A stretch of DNA of 28,126 nt. It comes from Haplosporangium gracile. Its lineage: Eukaryota; Mortierellomycota; Mortierellomycetes; Mortierellales; Mortierellaceae. The DNA lies in contig JAAAUF010000514.1 of assembly GCA_015499985.1 (NCBI GenBank), positions 1-28,126 on the forward strand. The letters are read 5' to 3'. Positions 1 to 12,195 of the stretch are shown here, piece by piece (positions within the stretch are counted from its first letter, which is position 1; each line of letters opens with the position of its first letter). The translations under genes were made by a program, and so were the position numbers. The notes beneath the pieces are model-generated. The model was not told the DNA's origin. It worked only from the letters and a program-made list of their open reading frames with translations, and made no database searches.

Positions 1-75
1 AAAAAACAAGGAAAAGAATCTCGTAATGTAGTGAAGGGGAAATAAAACCCCTTTAGAGTGTGGTGTTCATTCAAT

Positions 76-98
76 GCAACATGTCGGTGGAATGTTGC
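76..98 (-). terminator. hairpin in the 3' flank of the Nrg1-like gene
   Basis: A perfect 7-bp inverted repeat (GCAACAT / ATGTTGC) with a 9-nt loop begins 6 nt after the stop codon on the minus strand. On the plus strand it is followed by a T-run. A role in 3'-end formation or RNA stability is only a guess. I see no AATAAA in the 103 bases available, so the poly(A) site is probably off the window. Confidence 0.3.
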
Positions 99-103
99 TT
101 TTT

Positions 104-2724
104 TTACAGGGTAGCCTCCTCGCGCTGACGACGCTCCTGCTGGATGCAATCCTGGATAGGATCGAAGCGGTATTTGGTGGGTGTAACGGGTGTCGACTGG
201 GGCGAGAGAGAAGTCGAACTGGCCGCAGCCATCGACATGGCTGCCATGGCAGCGCTGGTCAATGAACCCGTTCGCCCGCCGCTGTTGCTACTCGACATCA
301 TGGGTCGCTCCAAAGACGAATGAGTGTGCTGAGAGTGACTGTACGAGTACGCGCGTGGATGCAACTCGGCCGCGGATGAAGTCGACGATGAGGTCAGAGT
401 AGGAGAGCCCAAAGACCGGCTTCCGCTGCCGTGGAGGCTAGAAGATCCATAGCCGCCATGATGGTGGTGGCGGTGGCTATGATCGCGCTCACGGTGGTCA
501 CGATGGTCTTCACTCGCACTGCTGCTGCTAACAGCACCAGAGTGCGACAGATGATGAGCGGTCGCATGGTAGTGTCCACTGGCAGTTGCGGCTGCGGCTG
601 CAGCAGCAGCCTTGGCCTCCTGCTGTCGCTGCTTCTTAAGTTGCTGGCGTTGCTGGTATTCCTGCTGGTACTGCTGCTGGTACTGCTGCTGCTGTTGGTA
701 ATAGAATAGCTGCTGATCTCGGGTGGATGTCACGTCCTCCATGCGCTCGACGACCTGCGTCATAGGCGATGTAGGAGACGCGGGGCCCGACCATGGTTGA
801 GAACCGCCATCCTGTGCGCCATGGTGATGATGCTCTCCACGCTCACGCTCACGATGATGAGAGGTGGTCGACGAAGGCAGGGGTGGTGGGTAAGCTGCAG
901 CCGACTGAGATCCATGAGTCTTTGGCGAATGCTGTGAGTGCTGTCGGGATTCGGGGTGATCGACTTGGTCATCACAGTCCATGCCCTCTCCTCCATGTTG
1001 CTGTTGCTGTGCCTCAGACGAGAACGATCGAGGTGGAGAATTGTGTCGGGACCCTTGACGAGAAGATCCAGTAGGTGGGAGAGCCGCTGCCGTCGCCGAA
1101 GGAGAGTTGTTGTTATCCTGGGAAGGCGAAGCCAGATACTCAGCTGACTCAAGCTCGCCCCCTTCAACGCCGCCGGCCTCAGGGTCCTGAGGGTCGTATT
1201 TCTTGGAGCCTCCACGACGCGACTTGGGTGAGATGTGTGTGCGGTAATGTTGCATCATGTTGTCCTGTCTCGAAAACTTGCTTGGGCAACCAGGCATCAA
1301 GCATGTAAAATTGCGCTCACCCGTGTGGATACGGTTGTGGCGGGCCAAATGTCCACTATAAATAATTGTGAAATTGGCAAGTCAGCTTTTGTTTGTTTGT
1401 TGCGTATATGTGCTTGTGTTTGTTTACTCACTGCTTGATTTGTTTGTGTTGAATTTTTGTTTGTTTGTTTGTTTGTTTTCTTCAGGCAGGGATAGACAAG
1501 GAAAAGTGGTAATGCTATGCAATGCAGGGAGCAAGGCAGAGAGGGAAGGGCGTACACAAAAAGAACACAAGACTAGGGCGCAATTGTTGTTGTATGTCGT
1601 AAGCAATAATAAAAATCTTAAACAAATCGATGCATAAGTGCAAGGTATATGTACCTTGTCGTGAATCGCTTATTACATCCAGGGTGTGTGCATGAATACT
1701 TGCGCTTGGAGAAGCTTGGACCTGTAATAAGACCCTCAGGCAAGCCTGGATGGCCCATATAGCTGCGGTAGCCGTCGTGATCGTCTTGAGAGACATCCTC
1801 GGAGAAGGCGCGCATGAAAAAGGGCAGAGGAGATGAGCCAGGAGGAGGCACAAACGCAGGGGAGGAAGGATAAGGCCCGCTGCTGTAAGGGTATAGTTGA
1901 GCACCACTGCTCAAGCTGCGGCTCCTTTGGGAGTTAGCCAGTGCGTCTTGACCTCTTGTATCGAACCCGGACCGGAAGGGGGTGGCCGCATTGGTCAAGG
2001 ATGTCGACCGGCCGGTCTCGTAGCTCTCTGAGCGGTGGCGGTGAGACTTGTGGGAGGAAGAAGACGAGGAAGGATAGTAATATGGGTCTCGGCGCTCCTC
2101 TGAGAAGTAATCGCGCACACCGGCGCGGTCGCGGAAATGCGGAGATCGAGGTGACCGCATGGACGACGAATACTGTCCATGCGGCTCTGAGGCGTGTGGC
2201 AATCTTAAATCAGTTTGTTGTGCGCCACCATCTTGGTTGGAAGAAGTACCCTCAAGTTCTGAGGGGCTGTCGTTCAAGATGCTGACCTTGGTACCTGAAG
2301 AGTTGGTGATTGACAATCCAGCCAATTGCTTGGACTGTTGGTAGATTGCAAGGTCGGTCATTGAGTCGTCGATAGGGGAAGTGGCTCGTTGATGCTGGTG
2401 GTGTTGTTGTTGTTGTTGTTGATGGTGATGATGATGCGGTGGTGGGTAGGAAGCGAGGTCAGAAGGGCGGCTGGTGTTTCCGCCCTGAGAATCTTTGCGA
2501 TGAAAGGTCGAGTGTGGGCGTGACGATGGTTGCTGGTGTTGATGTTGTTGTTGATGCTGTTGTTGGTATGACGATGATGATGATGGCGGTGGTGGTACTT
2601 CAGATCTGGGGGAGACGAGTGGTGTGTGTGTAGATGGTGGATGTTGGGTAGAGGAGGGGTTGTGGGGGTTGTAGAGGGACTGATAAAACTGAGAAGAAGG
2701 GTAGCTTGAGGTGGTGGTGGACAT
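104..2724 (-). CDS. Nrg1-like C2H2 zinc-finger transcription factor (2 exons)
   Basis: Spliced gene: exon 1 is 2724-1655 and exon 2 is 1355-104. The 299-bp intron has donor AAG|GTACAT and acceptor TTTATAG|TGG. Joining gives 2322 nt, or 773 residues plus TAA. Two adjacent C2H2 fingers lie at about 345-367 (C345, C350, H363, H367) and 375-397 (C375, C380, H393, H397), linked by TGERNFT. The string FTTSGHLARHNRIHTGE, which spans the splice junction, followed by FSRQDN and QHYRTH, is the Nrg1/Nrg2 repressor signature. These factors bind CCCCT-type sites and repress glucose-controlled, hyphal or stress genes from the nucleus. The rest is low complexity: His/Gln and Ser/Pro tracts in the N-terminal half, then poly-Gln, poly-Ala and Ser/His-rich stretches, ending in a charged tail (RFDPIQDCIQQERRQREE). 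The fingers are central, unlike the short yeast proteins where they are C-terminal. The ATG at 2724 is the first in frame after an upstream in-frame TAA. Finger-family assignment is firm; true Nrg1 orthology and repressor activity are inferred. Confidence 0.87.
1356..1654 (-). other. intron inside zinc finger 1 of the Nrg1-like gene
   Basis: This 299-bp intron splits the Ser357 codon (AG|T) between the cysteine and histidine halves of finger 1. It carries a TTTG tandem array near 1456-1479. If retained, translation continues RYIYLALMHRFV and then stops, giving a protein that keeps only the cysteine half of finger 1 and has no working DNA-binding domain. Confidence 0.85.
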
Positions 2725-2748
2725 GGCAGAGGGTGGTGCGTCCTTGAG

Positions 2749-2756
2749 TATTTATA
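2749..2756 (-). promoter_or_regulatory. TATA-like box just upstream of the Nrg1-like start codon
   Basis: TATAAATA on the minus strand, beginning 32 nt upstream of the ATG at 2724. A start site about 30 nt downstream would leave almost no 5' leader, so the motif may be a coincidence and the real promoter may lie further up. It overlaps the in-frame TAA that closes an upstream reading frame starting at 2886/2817. Confidence 0.3.
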
Positions 2757-2933
2757 CGAAATGGGGCTCCAGTCTTGAAGAGGGGTTGTTTAAAGGCCGA
2801 CGGGATCGTACGCGCATCCAGCCGTTGGTGAGAGAATTCGAGGGAGGAGTAAAATGAAAAAGCCTGTCGGGATGAAATTGAAACATGGGACAATAGTATT
2901 AAAGCAAGGTTCAAGGGATCCAGGGCCAGGCCA

Positions 2934-2956
2934 AGGTCAGGTCAGGTCAGGTCAGG
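2934..2956. repeat. AGGTC tandem repeat
   Basis: About 4.6 copies of a 5-bp unit (AGGTC), followed by degenerate AGGTCC and GGTTCAAG units. The block lies about 210 bp upstream of the start codon of the Nrg1-like gene. Confidence 0.9.
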
Positions 2957-3043
2957 CTCACTCAGGTCCAGGTTCAAGCCGAGAGTGATAATGGAAGGAG
3001 AGAAAGGAGGGAGCAAGTATGTGGGGATTGCGATCTCTTTTCG

Positions 3044-3682
3044 CTGAAATTAAAAATGGGGGGGAAACAACGATGGGATGGATGGGTCTGTAGTGGCGAG
3101 ATGACAAAGGAGGATGGGTACGAAGGAGACGGGATGGAAAAAAAAGAGAAAAAAATATGAGCGCGCCAAGGCAGAAAAATGAAAAGGAATTGGCACAAGG
3201 ATAAGGAGAGAGACAGAGAGAGAATAAAAAAGAGGGACAGAGAGAGAGAATTACACGGACAGGCAGAGAGAAAGAGAAAGAGGGAGGGTAAGGGAGCGCA
3301 CGAGAAATGGACACGGAGGGGTGAAAAGAAAAGGACATGATGCCGTTGGAATGGAAATTACGGATCGAGGAAAAAAAAAAAAGGACAGCAAGCAGCTCCT
3401 TCGAAGCCGTCCTCCTGGTGGCGGCTCCACGCTATTGCAAGAGAGCTTCTTTTCGGGTCGAGAAAGAGAGAGAGAGCAAGGATAGAAGGGAGGGAGAGGA
3501 GAAGGAGGGGCGGAGGAGATGACAGCTTGCTTGCTAGACAGGCTAGCCAGCTGGAGCTATTTGGGTGGGGCTGTTCGGGTGGGACTGGACCTTCGTCTAT
3601 TTTTTTTTTCGTTTCGATACTACATCCGATTCATTGAGTCGAATGTCTAGTGGTCATTCAAAGCGACTAATTCAAGGCTTAC
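3044..3682 (-). other. candidate 5'-UTR intron of the Nrg1-like gene
   Basis: On the minus strand a strong donor (AAG|GTAAGC, exon end 3683) is followed 639 nt later by a strong acceptor (TTTTTAATTTCAG|CG, next exon at 3043). Splicing would join a distal leader exon to a 318-nt leader segment ahead of the ATG. This is motif evidence only: donor-like hexamers are expected several times by chance in this spacer. Confidence 0.2.
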
Positions 3683-6600
3683 CTTCTTGTTTGAACTAGA
3701 ATGGTTTGCGTGCCAGCGTATTTGATTCGATGCAAGGAAGGATGAAAACAAAGGGCGGAGAAGGATAGTTGCAGTAACGCGTCGACCAACTGCAATGGTA
3801 ATCGTTTGTTGTTGTTGGTTGATGTAGCTGCTGCTGTTTTTTGTTCTTGTAGTAAGTCGTCGAGTCGCCGTAACTACATTGGTAGAATAGAAAAAACAAA
3901 GATGTATGATGATGATGATAAAGGGGGGAGAAAGAGAAGAGTGAAAGAGAAGGGGGGGAAGAAGAAGAGATGGTTAGCATGCGAGTAAGATCTCATTTTC
4001 ATTTCTGCTGAACATTCTTCTGGTGGAGGAAAGATATGTATCCGCGACAAAATATTTGCTTAGATACACAATTGAACAATGGGTCGGCCAAGATAGGCAC
4101 GACGACACATTCATTCATTCGCAAGCATGTATATCAACATGCGAGAAAAGTCCCTTTCAAATGATGACAATGGGGATGAGATAATAAGAAACCTCATAAC
4201 CAACCAACCCAAGAAACAAAGGACAGCCATACAAGAGAGTGTAAAAAAATGCAAAAACAAAAAACAAAAGGGCAAAGGGGAGTTTTCTCCTCTCTTATCT
4301 CTCTTCTTCGCCCTTTGGAAGAGAGGATCGCTCATTCTTGGTGGACCTTGTTTGGTTTGGTCCCTTCATCCCATCCTTTTACTTCTCTCGCACCTCTTTC
4401 AAACCTCGAACACAGACTGGTATCCAGCTCTAAACCTATTTTAACCCCCAACTCTACTCTAATCTCGACCAACCAAACCCAAGGGTCACATCTTACTACT
4501 CTCTCTAGGAGGAAAAGTTTAGCGTAGAAAAGTAACTGCCTCTCATCCTTCTCTTACAGGCATAAGGGAAAATTGGAGGAGCCAACGAAATGGTCCTGAT
4601 TGGAAGGGAGGAATGGGGAGGATAGCATAAAAGGGAACGCAGGATCACGCAGAAAGACACTCAAGAACACGACGACAGGAACGAAAAACAACCAACAGCC
4701 CTACGTCCCTTGGGAGTACACTCGAACGAAACGAGAAAATACACATCGATACATGCACACTGCATGCACAACAGTAAACGCTCATTGCATCAAACAAACA
4801 CGCGCATACATCCCCGAGTATTGGCTCAAGAGTGGATTGGCATTTGGTTTTTTTTTCTCTTGTTTGTTTCCTGAATACCAATTTTCAACAAGCCCACCAA
4901 GTAGCCAACCAAAACAAAATAAACGTTATTTTCTTCCACAGTCCTTTGCCCCTTCCTCGAGAGCTCTCCAACTTTCCTAAGCAAGTCAAAAACGCACAAG
5001 CACATACGCACGCACGCACGAACGCGCACACAAAAATAACACAGGAGATAAAAGGAATATCGGTCAAAGGGGGTTTTGGATTGATGGAAGGAGCGAGGTA
5101 CAGGAAAAAGAAAAAAAGAAAGGGACAAAGGGACAAAGCCCGCCTGCTTGTCCGCCTGTCTGTCTGCCTGCGTGCCTCAGTAAGGGAAGAAAAAACGTGG
5201 CTTTCTAGGAGATAGAGAAAGAAGAAAAAAAACTAAACAACGTCCACACCGAATGTAGGAACTCGCTAAAATTGAACCAAACAAAACAAACTAAGAGCAC
5301 ATAGGATAAACAACATAACACGGAGACGCAACAAAAATATCCACAAAGACAACAAAAAAAGGACGCAAGGGCGAAGAACGCCGTTTCCAGCGGTGGAATG
5401 ATCCAAAAATGAGAAAATGCTCGCTTATTTCTCCTTTACAATATCATTCTTCGTCCTTTTACTTCTGCGAACGCACAAGCACGCTCACATTAATGCTTCG
5501 CACTTCAATTACACCTGATATTATCCGACCTTTTTTTTTTCCTCAATGGAAAGAGAGAAGGAAAACAAAAAAAGGCAGCTTTTGTGGGTAGGTTATTTTT
5601 GGAAAGCAAGGAAGACGAAAGGGACAAAAGGAGAAGAACAAGAGAAAAAAGGGAACAGGATGAAGAAAAAGCCAAAAGGAATACAGAGATATGACAGGGT
5701 CATAAGGAGTAAAAGAAGGTAGTTTAAGGAGGTCATGTCGATGAGTATGTGTATGTATATGAGAGTGTGCGTGAAAAAGGCACACTAATGCCGACCTTCC
5801 CCCACTCACTGAATCATCATCATTAGCATCGTCATCCGAGCACAATAGTCAAACCCACAACATCGGAAATTAACTCTGTCCAACTTGCTCTCTTTGTTAT
5901 TCTCTATCTCTCTTGCTCTTGCTCTTGCTCTCTATTGTTCATTCAGTCTTATTTTGTTACGCCCTTCTGGGCCCTTATTTACCCAGGAAACGAATGCAGG
6001 AACAAGAACAGAAAACAACACCAAAGTTTACAATAGAATCATCGGGTCTTGAACACACCGGTTCATTGTTCTTTTTTTATGCCCACGGTAATGGTGCGAT
6101 TAGTGAGCGATGGTACCTATCCGATGACCAGCACTCGCACAAACACTTCCTTTGAATTGGTCGGGAAGGCTCTTTTTTTTTTTTTGTTAAACCTCTCTCC
6201 CTGACTCTCCTTCACTCTATTCCTTCAGGAACAGGGATGAACAATGAATGAGCCGTAGCTCCAACTGGAAACAAGTGCAGGGTAAAAAAGGGGAAAGGGT
6301 GAGAGAAGCGACTAGGGAAAGGGAGGGGAAGAGCAAGGCGCGGTCTCTAAGTTTGACGGTGATGTGTGTGTGTGTGGCTGCATGTTTTCGGTTGTGTCTG
6401 AACACGAGAATAATAGTGAAAAGGTATACCCCATTATGTTAACAACCACCACCCAAAAAAAAATAACGAGGGGGTGAAATAAAAAAACGAAGGGGGTACG
6501 ACAAACAAAGCAAGCAGGGATGAGCGTCAAATGGTGTGTGCAGCACACAAAAAAAAGGACGGAAAATATGGCATCATGGCGCAGGGTGGGCCAATTATCC

Positions 6601-9490
6601 TTGCTTTTTTTTTGTTTGTATTTATCCTAATGCCATGTGCCCATTTCTGTGGAACAACAAAATACAAAAAAAATGTTCAACGGTCAAGATAGACAGAGAA
6701 AGAAAGAAGAAAAGATGGAGCCAGAAACCGTTCGATGTCCCAAAAATATAAAGAAAAACGCGAAAAGTATGGGAAATTAGGGAAGCAGGCAAAGGGGAAA
6801 GGCAGTTCAGGCTGACATGCCTGAACGGATTGCAGGGGCCAAAAGAAAAGTGTAAACTGCAGGCAATGGGTTTTGCATGAATGTCACATCATACCTCCAT
6901 TCCTGTTGAACGTCAAAAGGGATAAGAAGAAAAAAAAAAGGCAAGATGGCAGGGCCAAGGCCATGAGCGTATCGAAGATGGACAGGAGATAGGAAAAAGA
7001 AAAGAAAAGGGGAGAGAGAGTGGGAGGGAAGTGGAGGCTGGAATAGAGAGCAGTAAAAAATGCCTTGTTTTTTTTCCTTCAAGGCAAGCGCGTATCAATC
7101 TCACAGTGTGTCTCAGGGACCACACGCACCCCTCATTCCCTCATTCTTCAGCACCGCTCTCTCACACACACCCTGAAAATGTATGTGACCCTGACCGTGA
7201 ACCCTGGCCAAAAGAAAGGGTGAAAAAAGAAGAAAAAGAAAATGACCCAAGTAGCGCATTTTGCTCAAACGACAAACGCTGCAGGGATAGCATTCTCGAT
7301 TCATTGGTTGAAAGGCAAAAACTAAATCGTCCAACAGGGACAGCAAAGGTAAAGACAAACAACAAATGGTAACGGATATATATATAAACTGTATAGTGGA
7401 GAAGGGGATATGTGCCATGCATCCTTGGCGTTAGGACAAAAAAAGAGGGCGGGAAAGAGAGTGTGGCGGCATAGACGTGGGTGCGAGCGCGAGCGTGTTG
7501 GCAGGACAGGGCAGAGCAAAAAAAAAAAAAACGTAGGGGGGTACAGTGAGGTAAATAGACCAAAGCTACTGGGGAGAAAGGAAGCGAGGGCAGGGGAGAG
7601 GAGGATTGCTCACAAACATGATACCAACATCAAAAACACTGTCAACAACAAAAACAACAGTAGCAGGTCTGGGCTAAACTCAATGGTGAGCAAAGTTGTT
7701 GTATATGGATGTATGTGTACTGTACACAAAAAAGATAATTATCGTAGGAGCCCAAACGAACAAATCTCCTACCAATTTTCATCCATCCTGACCCTTCCCC
7801 ATTCTCCCACTGTCTTTTTCGTTTGTGTTGTGTTTGCAAACCAACAAATAAAAAAAAACAAAGAACAATAACATACAAGGTTGAATGCATCCAAGATTGC
7901 CGACAGTGCAACCAGCGTGATCAAATGCAAAAGGAGTAAGGGAAACAAAAAGAAAAATGACTGCTTGTGCACAAACCTTCGCCGTGTGGATGTCTTGTCG
8001 AAGGGAACTTTTTTTCTGCTTCCTGAGCGGGATGAGCGAAGAGAGAAGGAGAGTTAGCCCTAATCCTTTTGAGGGTCGTTGTGTGCTGGCGTAGCGTGAT
8101 TTATATATAAAGAAGAAAAGAGGGCGTCTCGTCTTGATAGGGCTAGAGTGCAGATATGACGTTAAATTGGCGTGAGGATCAAGAAAAAAAACAAACCGAA
8201 GAAGCACAAGGAGGGGGGAAGAGACAGAGACAGGGAGAAGGGGGAGGGAGTGTAGGTAAGGGTCTGTTATGTACTGTTGTGTTGTTTGTTGTTGTTGTTA
8301 TTGTTGTTGGGTTTATTCTGGAGGAGTTGTTCGCTTTCGGGCTTTTTTTGTTTATAAAGAAAAAGGCCAAGGGAGGATGAAGATGATGATGATGTGGCAG
8401 TGTGAGGGATCTCCAGGGCGCCCATTTTAAGAGCGTGAGATGTATCATTAAAAAGGGTGGAGGGAATAAAAAGTGTGTGTGAGAGAGAGAGCGAGAATGA
8501 GGGAGGGAGTGATAGGAGAAAAAGCAATCCAATCATGATCATTAAAGATCGTCCCCTTTGGAGGGGGGAGAGAGGAAGGAAGCGTTGGTGGGTACAAGGG
8601 AACGTGGAAGAGGTGCGTGTGTGCCGTTCTCGAAGCAGAAAAGAGAGATACAGAAGGGAAGACGTAAGCGGAACAGTAAACAATGAGAGAAGGTTGAGGG
8701 TTGTTGTCGTTTCTCTTTCGGTGGCGATCAAAAAGTTTTTTTTTTTGTTCGTATGTGCAGCAAATGTTCTCCCAATGACCGAGAATAAGGGAACAGAAAA
8801 AAAAAAATTCCCCGAAAAAAAAGTAAGAGAGAAGCTGCATCGAAACAGATCCTTTTCTCTTCCTTCACGCCACTGATAATTCCTGGCTCCCTCTCTCTTC
8901 ATAACTCTAGGTGATAATGCCTGAGGTAAAGAACTACGCCCTTTTCCCTTTCCTTGGTATCTGATAGGGTAGTGATCAAACTGATGGAGCTGGAGTGAGA
9001 CCAATAAACAGTGAAGAGGCTTACCGAGAGACTGGTAAAAACTCCGGACTGGCTGCTGAAGAGGAGAGCAAGAAAAAGGACCTATAGCTCACGAGAATGT
9101 GGTTCTGGCGGAAAGATGCTGAATGGTCGAGTCGTTGGAGGATGAGCGTGGGTGCGCGTATCTGTGGGCGTAAAGAAAACGGAAGAGAACGTTGAATAGG
9201 TAATAAGAATGTGACAAAATGATTGAGAGGGTGTGTGTGTGGATGAATGGACGTGCTGAGGTTGTCGAATGTGTTATGGCGGGTTGAGGCTACTGTAAGG
9301 AGGAAAGTAAGTGGAAGAGTGAGTTTGTGCTAGAAGTATTTATGGTAAAAATAAGTGAAAGAAACTGAGGTTCAGGGCCGGGTCGAGAGGGATGGGAGGT
9401 TGATGGTAATGTTTAGATATCGAGGCACGGGAACGAAGGTAAGAAGGTAAGAAGGATGGAAGGGGCAAAGGAAGGGAGGGTGAGGAGTGG

Positions 9491-9550
<60 letters not shown>
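9491..9550. repeat. GAGAGT hexanucleotide microsatellite
   Basis: Ten uninterrupted copies of a 6-bp unit. It sits in a strongly purine-rich block (about 8160-9950) that also holds a GGGACA array at 9571-9591 and AAAG units at about 9771-9796. Confidence 0.95.
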
Positions 9551-9570
9551 AAAGATGAGGGTGAGAAGCG

Positions 9571-9591
9571 AGGGACAGGGACAGGGACAGG
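9571..9591. repeat. GGGACA short tandem repeat
   Basis: About 3.5 copies of a 6-bp unit, 20 bp beyond the GAGAGT array. A related run (GGACAG/GGACA units) recurs near 10320-10340. Confidence 0.85.
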
Positions 9592-9770
9592 AGTAAGGAA
9601 GCTAGGGGAGGACAAAGGGGGAGGGAGAGAAGGAGAAGGAGAAAGAGAGTGAAGGAGTGAGTAAAGTAGAAAGAGAGTGAGAAGGAGGATGCGATAGTAA
9701 TGGCCAATAAAAGGGTATGTGTGGGAGGAGGGGAAAAGAAAAGGGGAAAAGAAAAAAGAAAAAAGAAAGA

Positions 9771-9796
9771 AAAAAGAAAGAAAGAAAGAAAGAAAG
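9771..9796. repeat. AAAG microsatellite
   Basis: About six AAAG units embedded in a longer homopurine stretch of A-rich and G-rich runs (about 9721-9800). Confidence 0.85.
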
Positions 9797-10173
9797 ACAA
9801 GGAAGGGGGAGGCGGGAGGGGAGAAGAGAAGAGAACAGAAGGGAAGTATGAGAAATGCAAAAGTAAAAAGCGAGAGATGAGGGAAGAGGTATGAGAGAGT
9901 AAGAGAGCGCAGAAAGCAAACGAGGGTGGGTGGGGTTGGCTCCCTTTTTATAATAACAAGTCAATACGAAAAAATTGGTTGTCTCCTTCCTTGACTGTGA
10001 GTGGCCCTCGCTCAATCGTCTCTTTTTTTGTTGTTGGTGTTGCTATCTCTCTCGCTCTGTCATTCATTCTGTTCGTGTTGCACGCAAGCACACACATACA
10101 AGCACACATATACATATACAAACAACAAAAGCAACAATAACTTTGCATGCAAACAGCGTTCATTTATTGAACC

Positions 10174-10196
10174 AAAAAAAAAAAAAAAAAAAAAAA
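10174..10196. repeat. 23-nt poly(A) tract
   Basis: An uninterrupted run of 23 A. I find no retroelement body upstream and no flanking target-site duplication, so it is recorded as a homopolymer rather than a retroposed tail. Confidence 0.9.
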
Positions 10197-11839
10197 CATT
10201 AAGAAATAAAGTAAAAGGGAAAGAAAACAAAAACCTTACAGCGGACTCGTGCGTTGTTGGAGCCCTTGGAGAGCCATCGGAGATAGCGAGCGATACCCTT
10301 TCTACCTCTCCCAGACACAGGCAGGACAGGGACAGGACACATATCCACATACGATTGGAATGGGACACAAGGGAAAAGAGTTGCTTTTGGTGACCCTAAG
10401 ATCCGAGAATAACGAGTGATTATCTCCCCAGCAGGAACAATGAAGTTGTGCAAGGAAATGATAATGGAGACAGCCGAAGTAACACACACAAACAACACAC
10501 CGCGATGCTAACCTATTGAGAATGTAAAAAAGAAGGAAAATGCAGGAGCCAGAAGACTTACAATCGACAGTTGAACAACAACAACAGCGAGCAACAAAGC
10601 AACAACATTCGCCAGTGAGAGCCCTGCCTTTTAACTGTCTTTTTCTTTTTTTTTGTATTCGGCTCTCTTGGTTTTTTTTTTGGCACCCCACCCCTCCCTC
10701 TCTTACTTCCTCTTTACTGCTCTTTCTCGCTCTTGTCCTCCTCCACTCACCGCTCGTTCTGCTTGTGCAAATATGAGATTCATCGTCAACTACAGGAACT
10801 CTAATAGAAAGGCATCGAAACCGATGGAGAGAGTATTAACCCAACATTATGAGCACGGCCAGGAACAAGAAATTGTCTGTGTCTTGACAACACGACAACA
10901 GGTTTATACGGACAACGATATGTATCTAAATGTAGGGTTTCGAAGGTCAAGGTTGTATGGGTCATACTTCGTTGTTGTTTTTAGGGTGGGATCTTTCCTG
11001 AGTCAGTCAGGAGGAGAGATCGTGCCATATCCTCTTATTCTCAGCAACGCCCATCGAAGATCGATCCTCCCTTCTTTCATCCCTTCTGTCCCCCCTCTAT
11101 GGCCTCTCTCCTTCCTCCTTCTCTCTCCTTCTGTCTGTCCCTCGTCGTCACAGGGTTCTTATTCGTCTTCTCTTCCCTTTTCTTTCACTTCCCTCTCTCT
11201 TCAGCCAAATCACAAATAAAAATAAGACAAAAGAAAACGCAATTAAAAAAAAAGTGTTCCATGTTTCATGTCAACAAACAATCGATACTCTCCCCTCCCT
11301 TCTCGAAGCCCTCGTCCTATTCGAACGATCGCTTACCTCAGAAGCATAAATGGATTCATTTCTTAAATGCTCACTTTCCTACCTTTTCTTCTTTTGCCCT
11401 TTCGATCACAATTTTTCAAGGAACAACAAATGCATTCCTCGATGGGATACATTGCGTATTCGCCCGCAGGTGAGGAAAGAAGAGGACAAGTGAGGATGGG
11501 AAAAAACATCGTATTAATGAACACCACGCATACATATAAGAGAGCCGAAACTTACTGCACCTTGAACTCGCCAGGATCTAATTCTTTTGCCTGTGAACTC
11601 TGTCCTTACCCACCTGCCTACCCCGGTTGAACCAAATAGGCTGGTTTTGGGACCTGGCGTTTTTTTTTGCATTCAATTCTTCTTGCATTTACTACCTGCA
11701 TCAATCGGCATAATCAAAACTACAAAAAATATCGTCGTCATCCCACAAGAACGCAAACCCAACAACAGAAAGGTACACTAATGCTAGATGATGTGGGCCC
11801 TCCAGCCTACGGGAAAGGCATATATGCTGTGTATGTGTA

Positions 11840-11878
11840 GGTATGTTATGTGTACATACCAGGCGACGTTGAGACGTC
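11840..11878. other. two adjacent small hairpins
   Basis: Hairpin A is GGTATGT / ACATACC with a 7-nt loop (11840-11860). Hairpin B is GACGT / ACGTC with a TGAG tetraloop (11865-11878). Both are perfect and only 4 nt apart. Their function is unknown. Confidence 0.5.
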
Positions 11879-12195
11879 TTACTGGATGAAAAATGAATGC
11901 AAGAATGGGAGGAGGGCGATAAAAATCTCACTATGCTCTATTGCTAAAAGGGTGAAATAGAAAGGGTTTTCCTTTTCCTTTCTGTTTGGCAAGTTGTGTA
12001 TTGCGGGACAAAAAAAAAGGCATTTGAACACAAACGGGTTGAATTGTGTGTCTATGCTCACGTACATTTCCTATGGTAATGCATGCCCACTCGCGTCCTT
12101 TCCATAAATTCATCACCCCCCTTACAACTCCAACTCAGCTTTTTTTTTGTTTCTATTTTGACAACGTCCGAAAAACCAAATCATGCCACTCCCGC

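Noticed and set aside
2968..2980. GGTTCAAGCC, resembling a tRNA B box
   Set aside because: No matching A box, cloverleaf arms or terminator T-run at suitable distances.
8267..9004. Long minus-strand reading frame (245 codons), and others like it at 9372-9860 and 10653-11219
   Set aside because: The translations are runs of Ser, Leu, Phe, Pro or Asn produced by homopyrimidine tracts and microsatellites. There is no domain, no plausible codon usage and no connecting exons.
9491..9550. Regular repeats as a CRISPR array
   Set aside because: The unit is a 6-bp microsatellite without spacers, and the window is eukaryotic.
10174..10196. Poly(A) tract as the tail of a retroposed element
   Set aside because: No coding remnant or target-site duplication flanks it.
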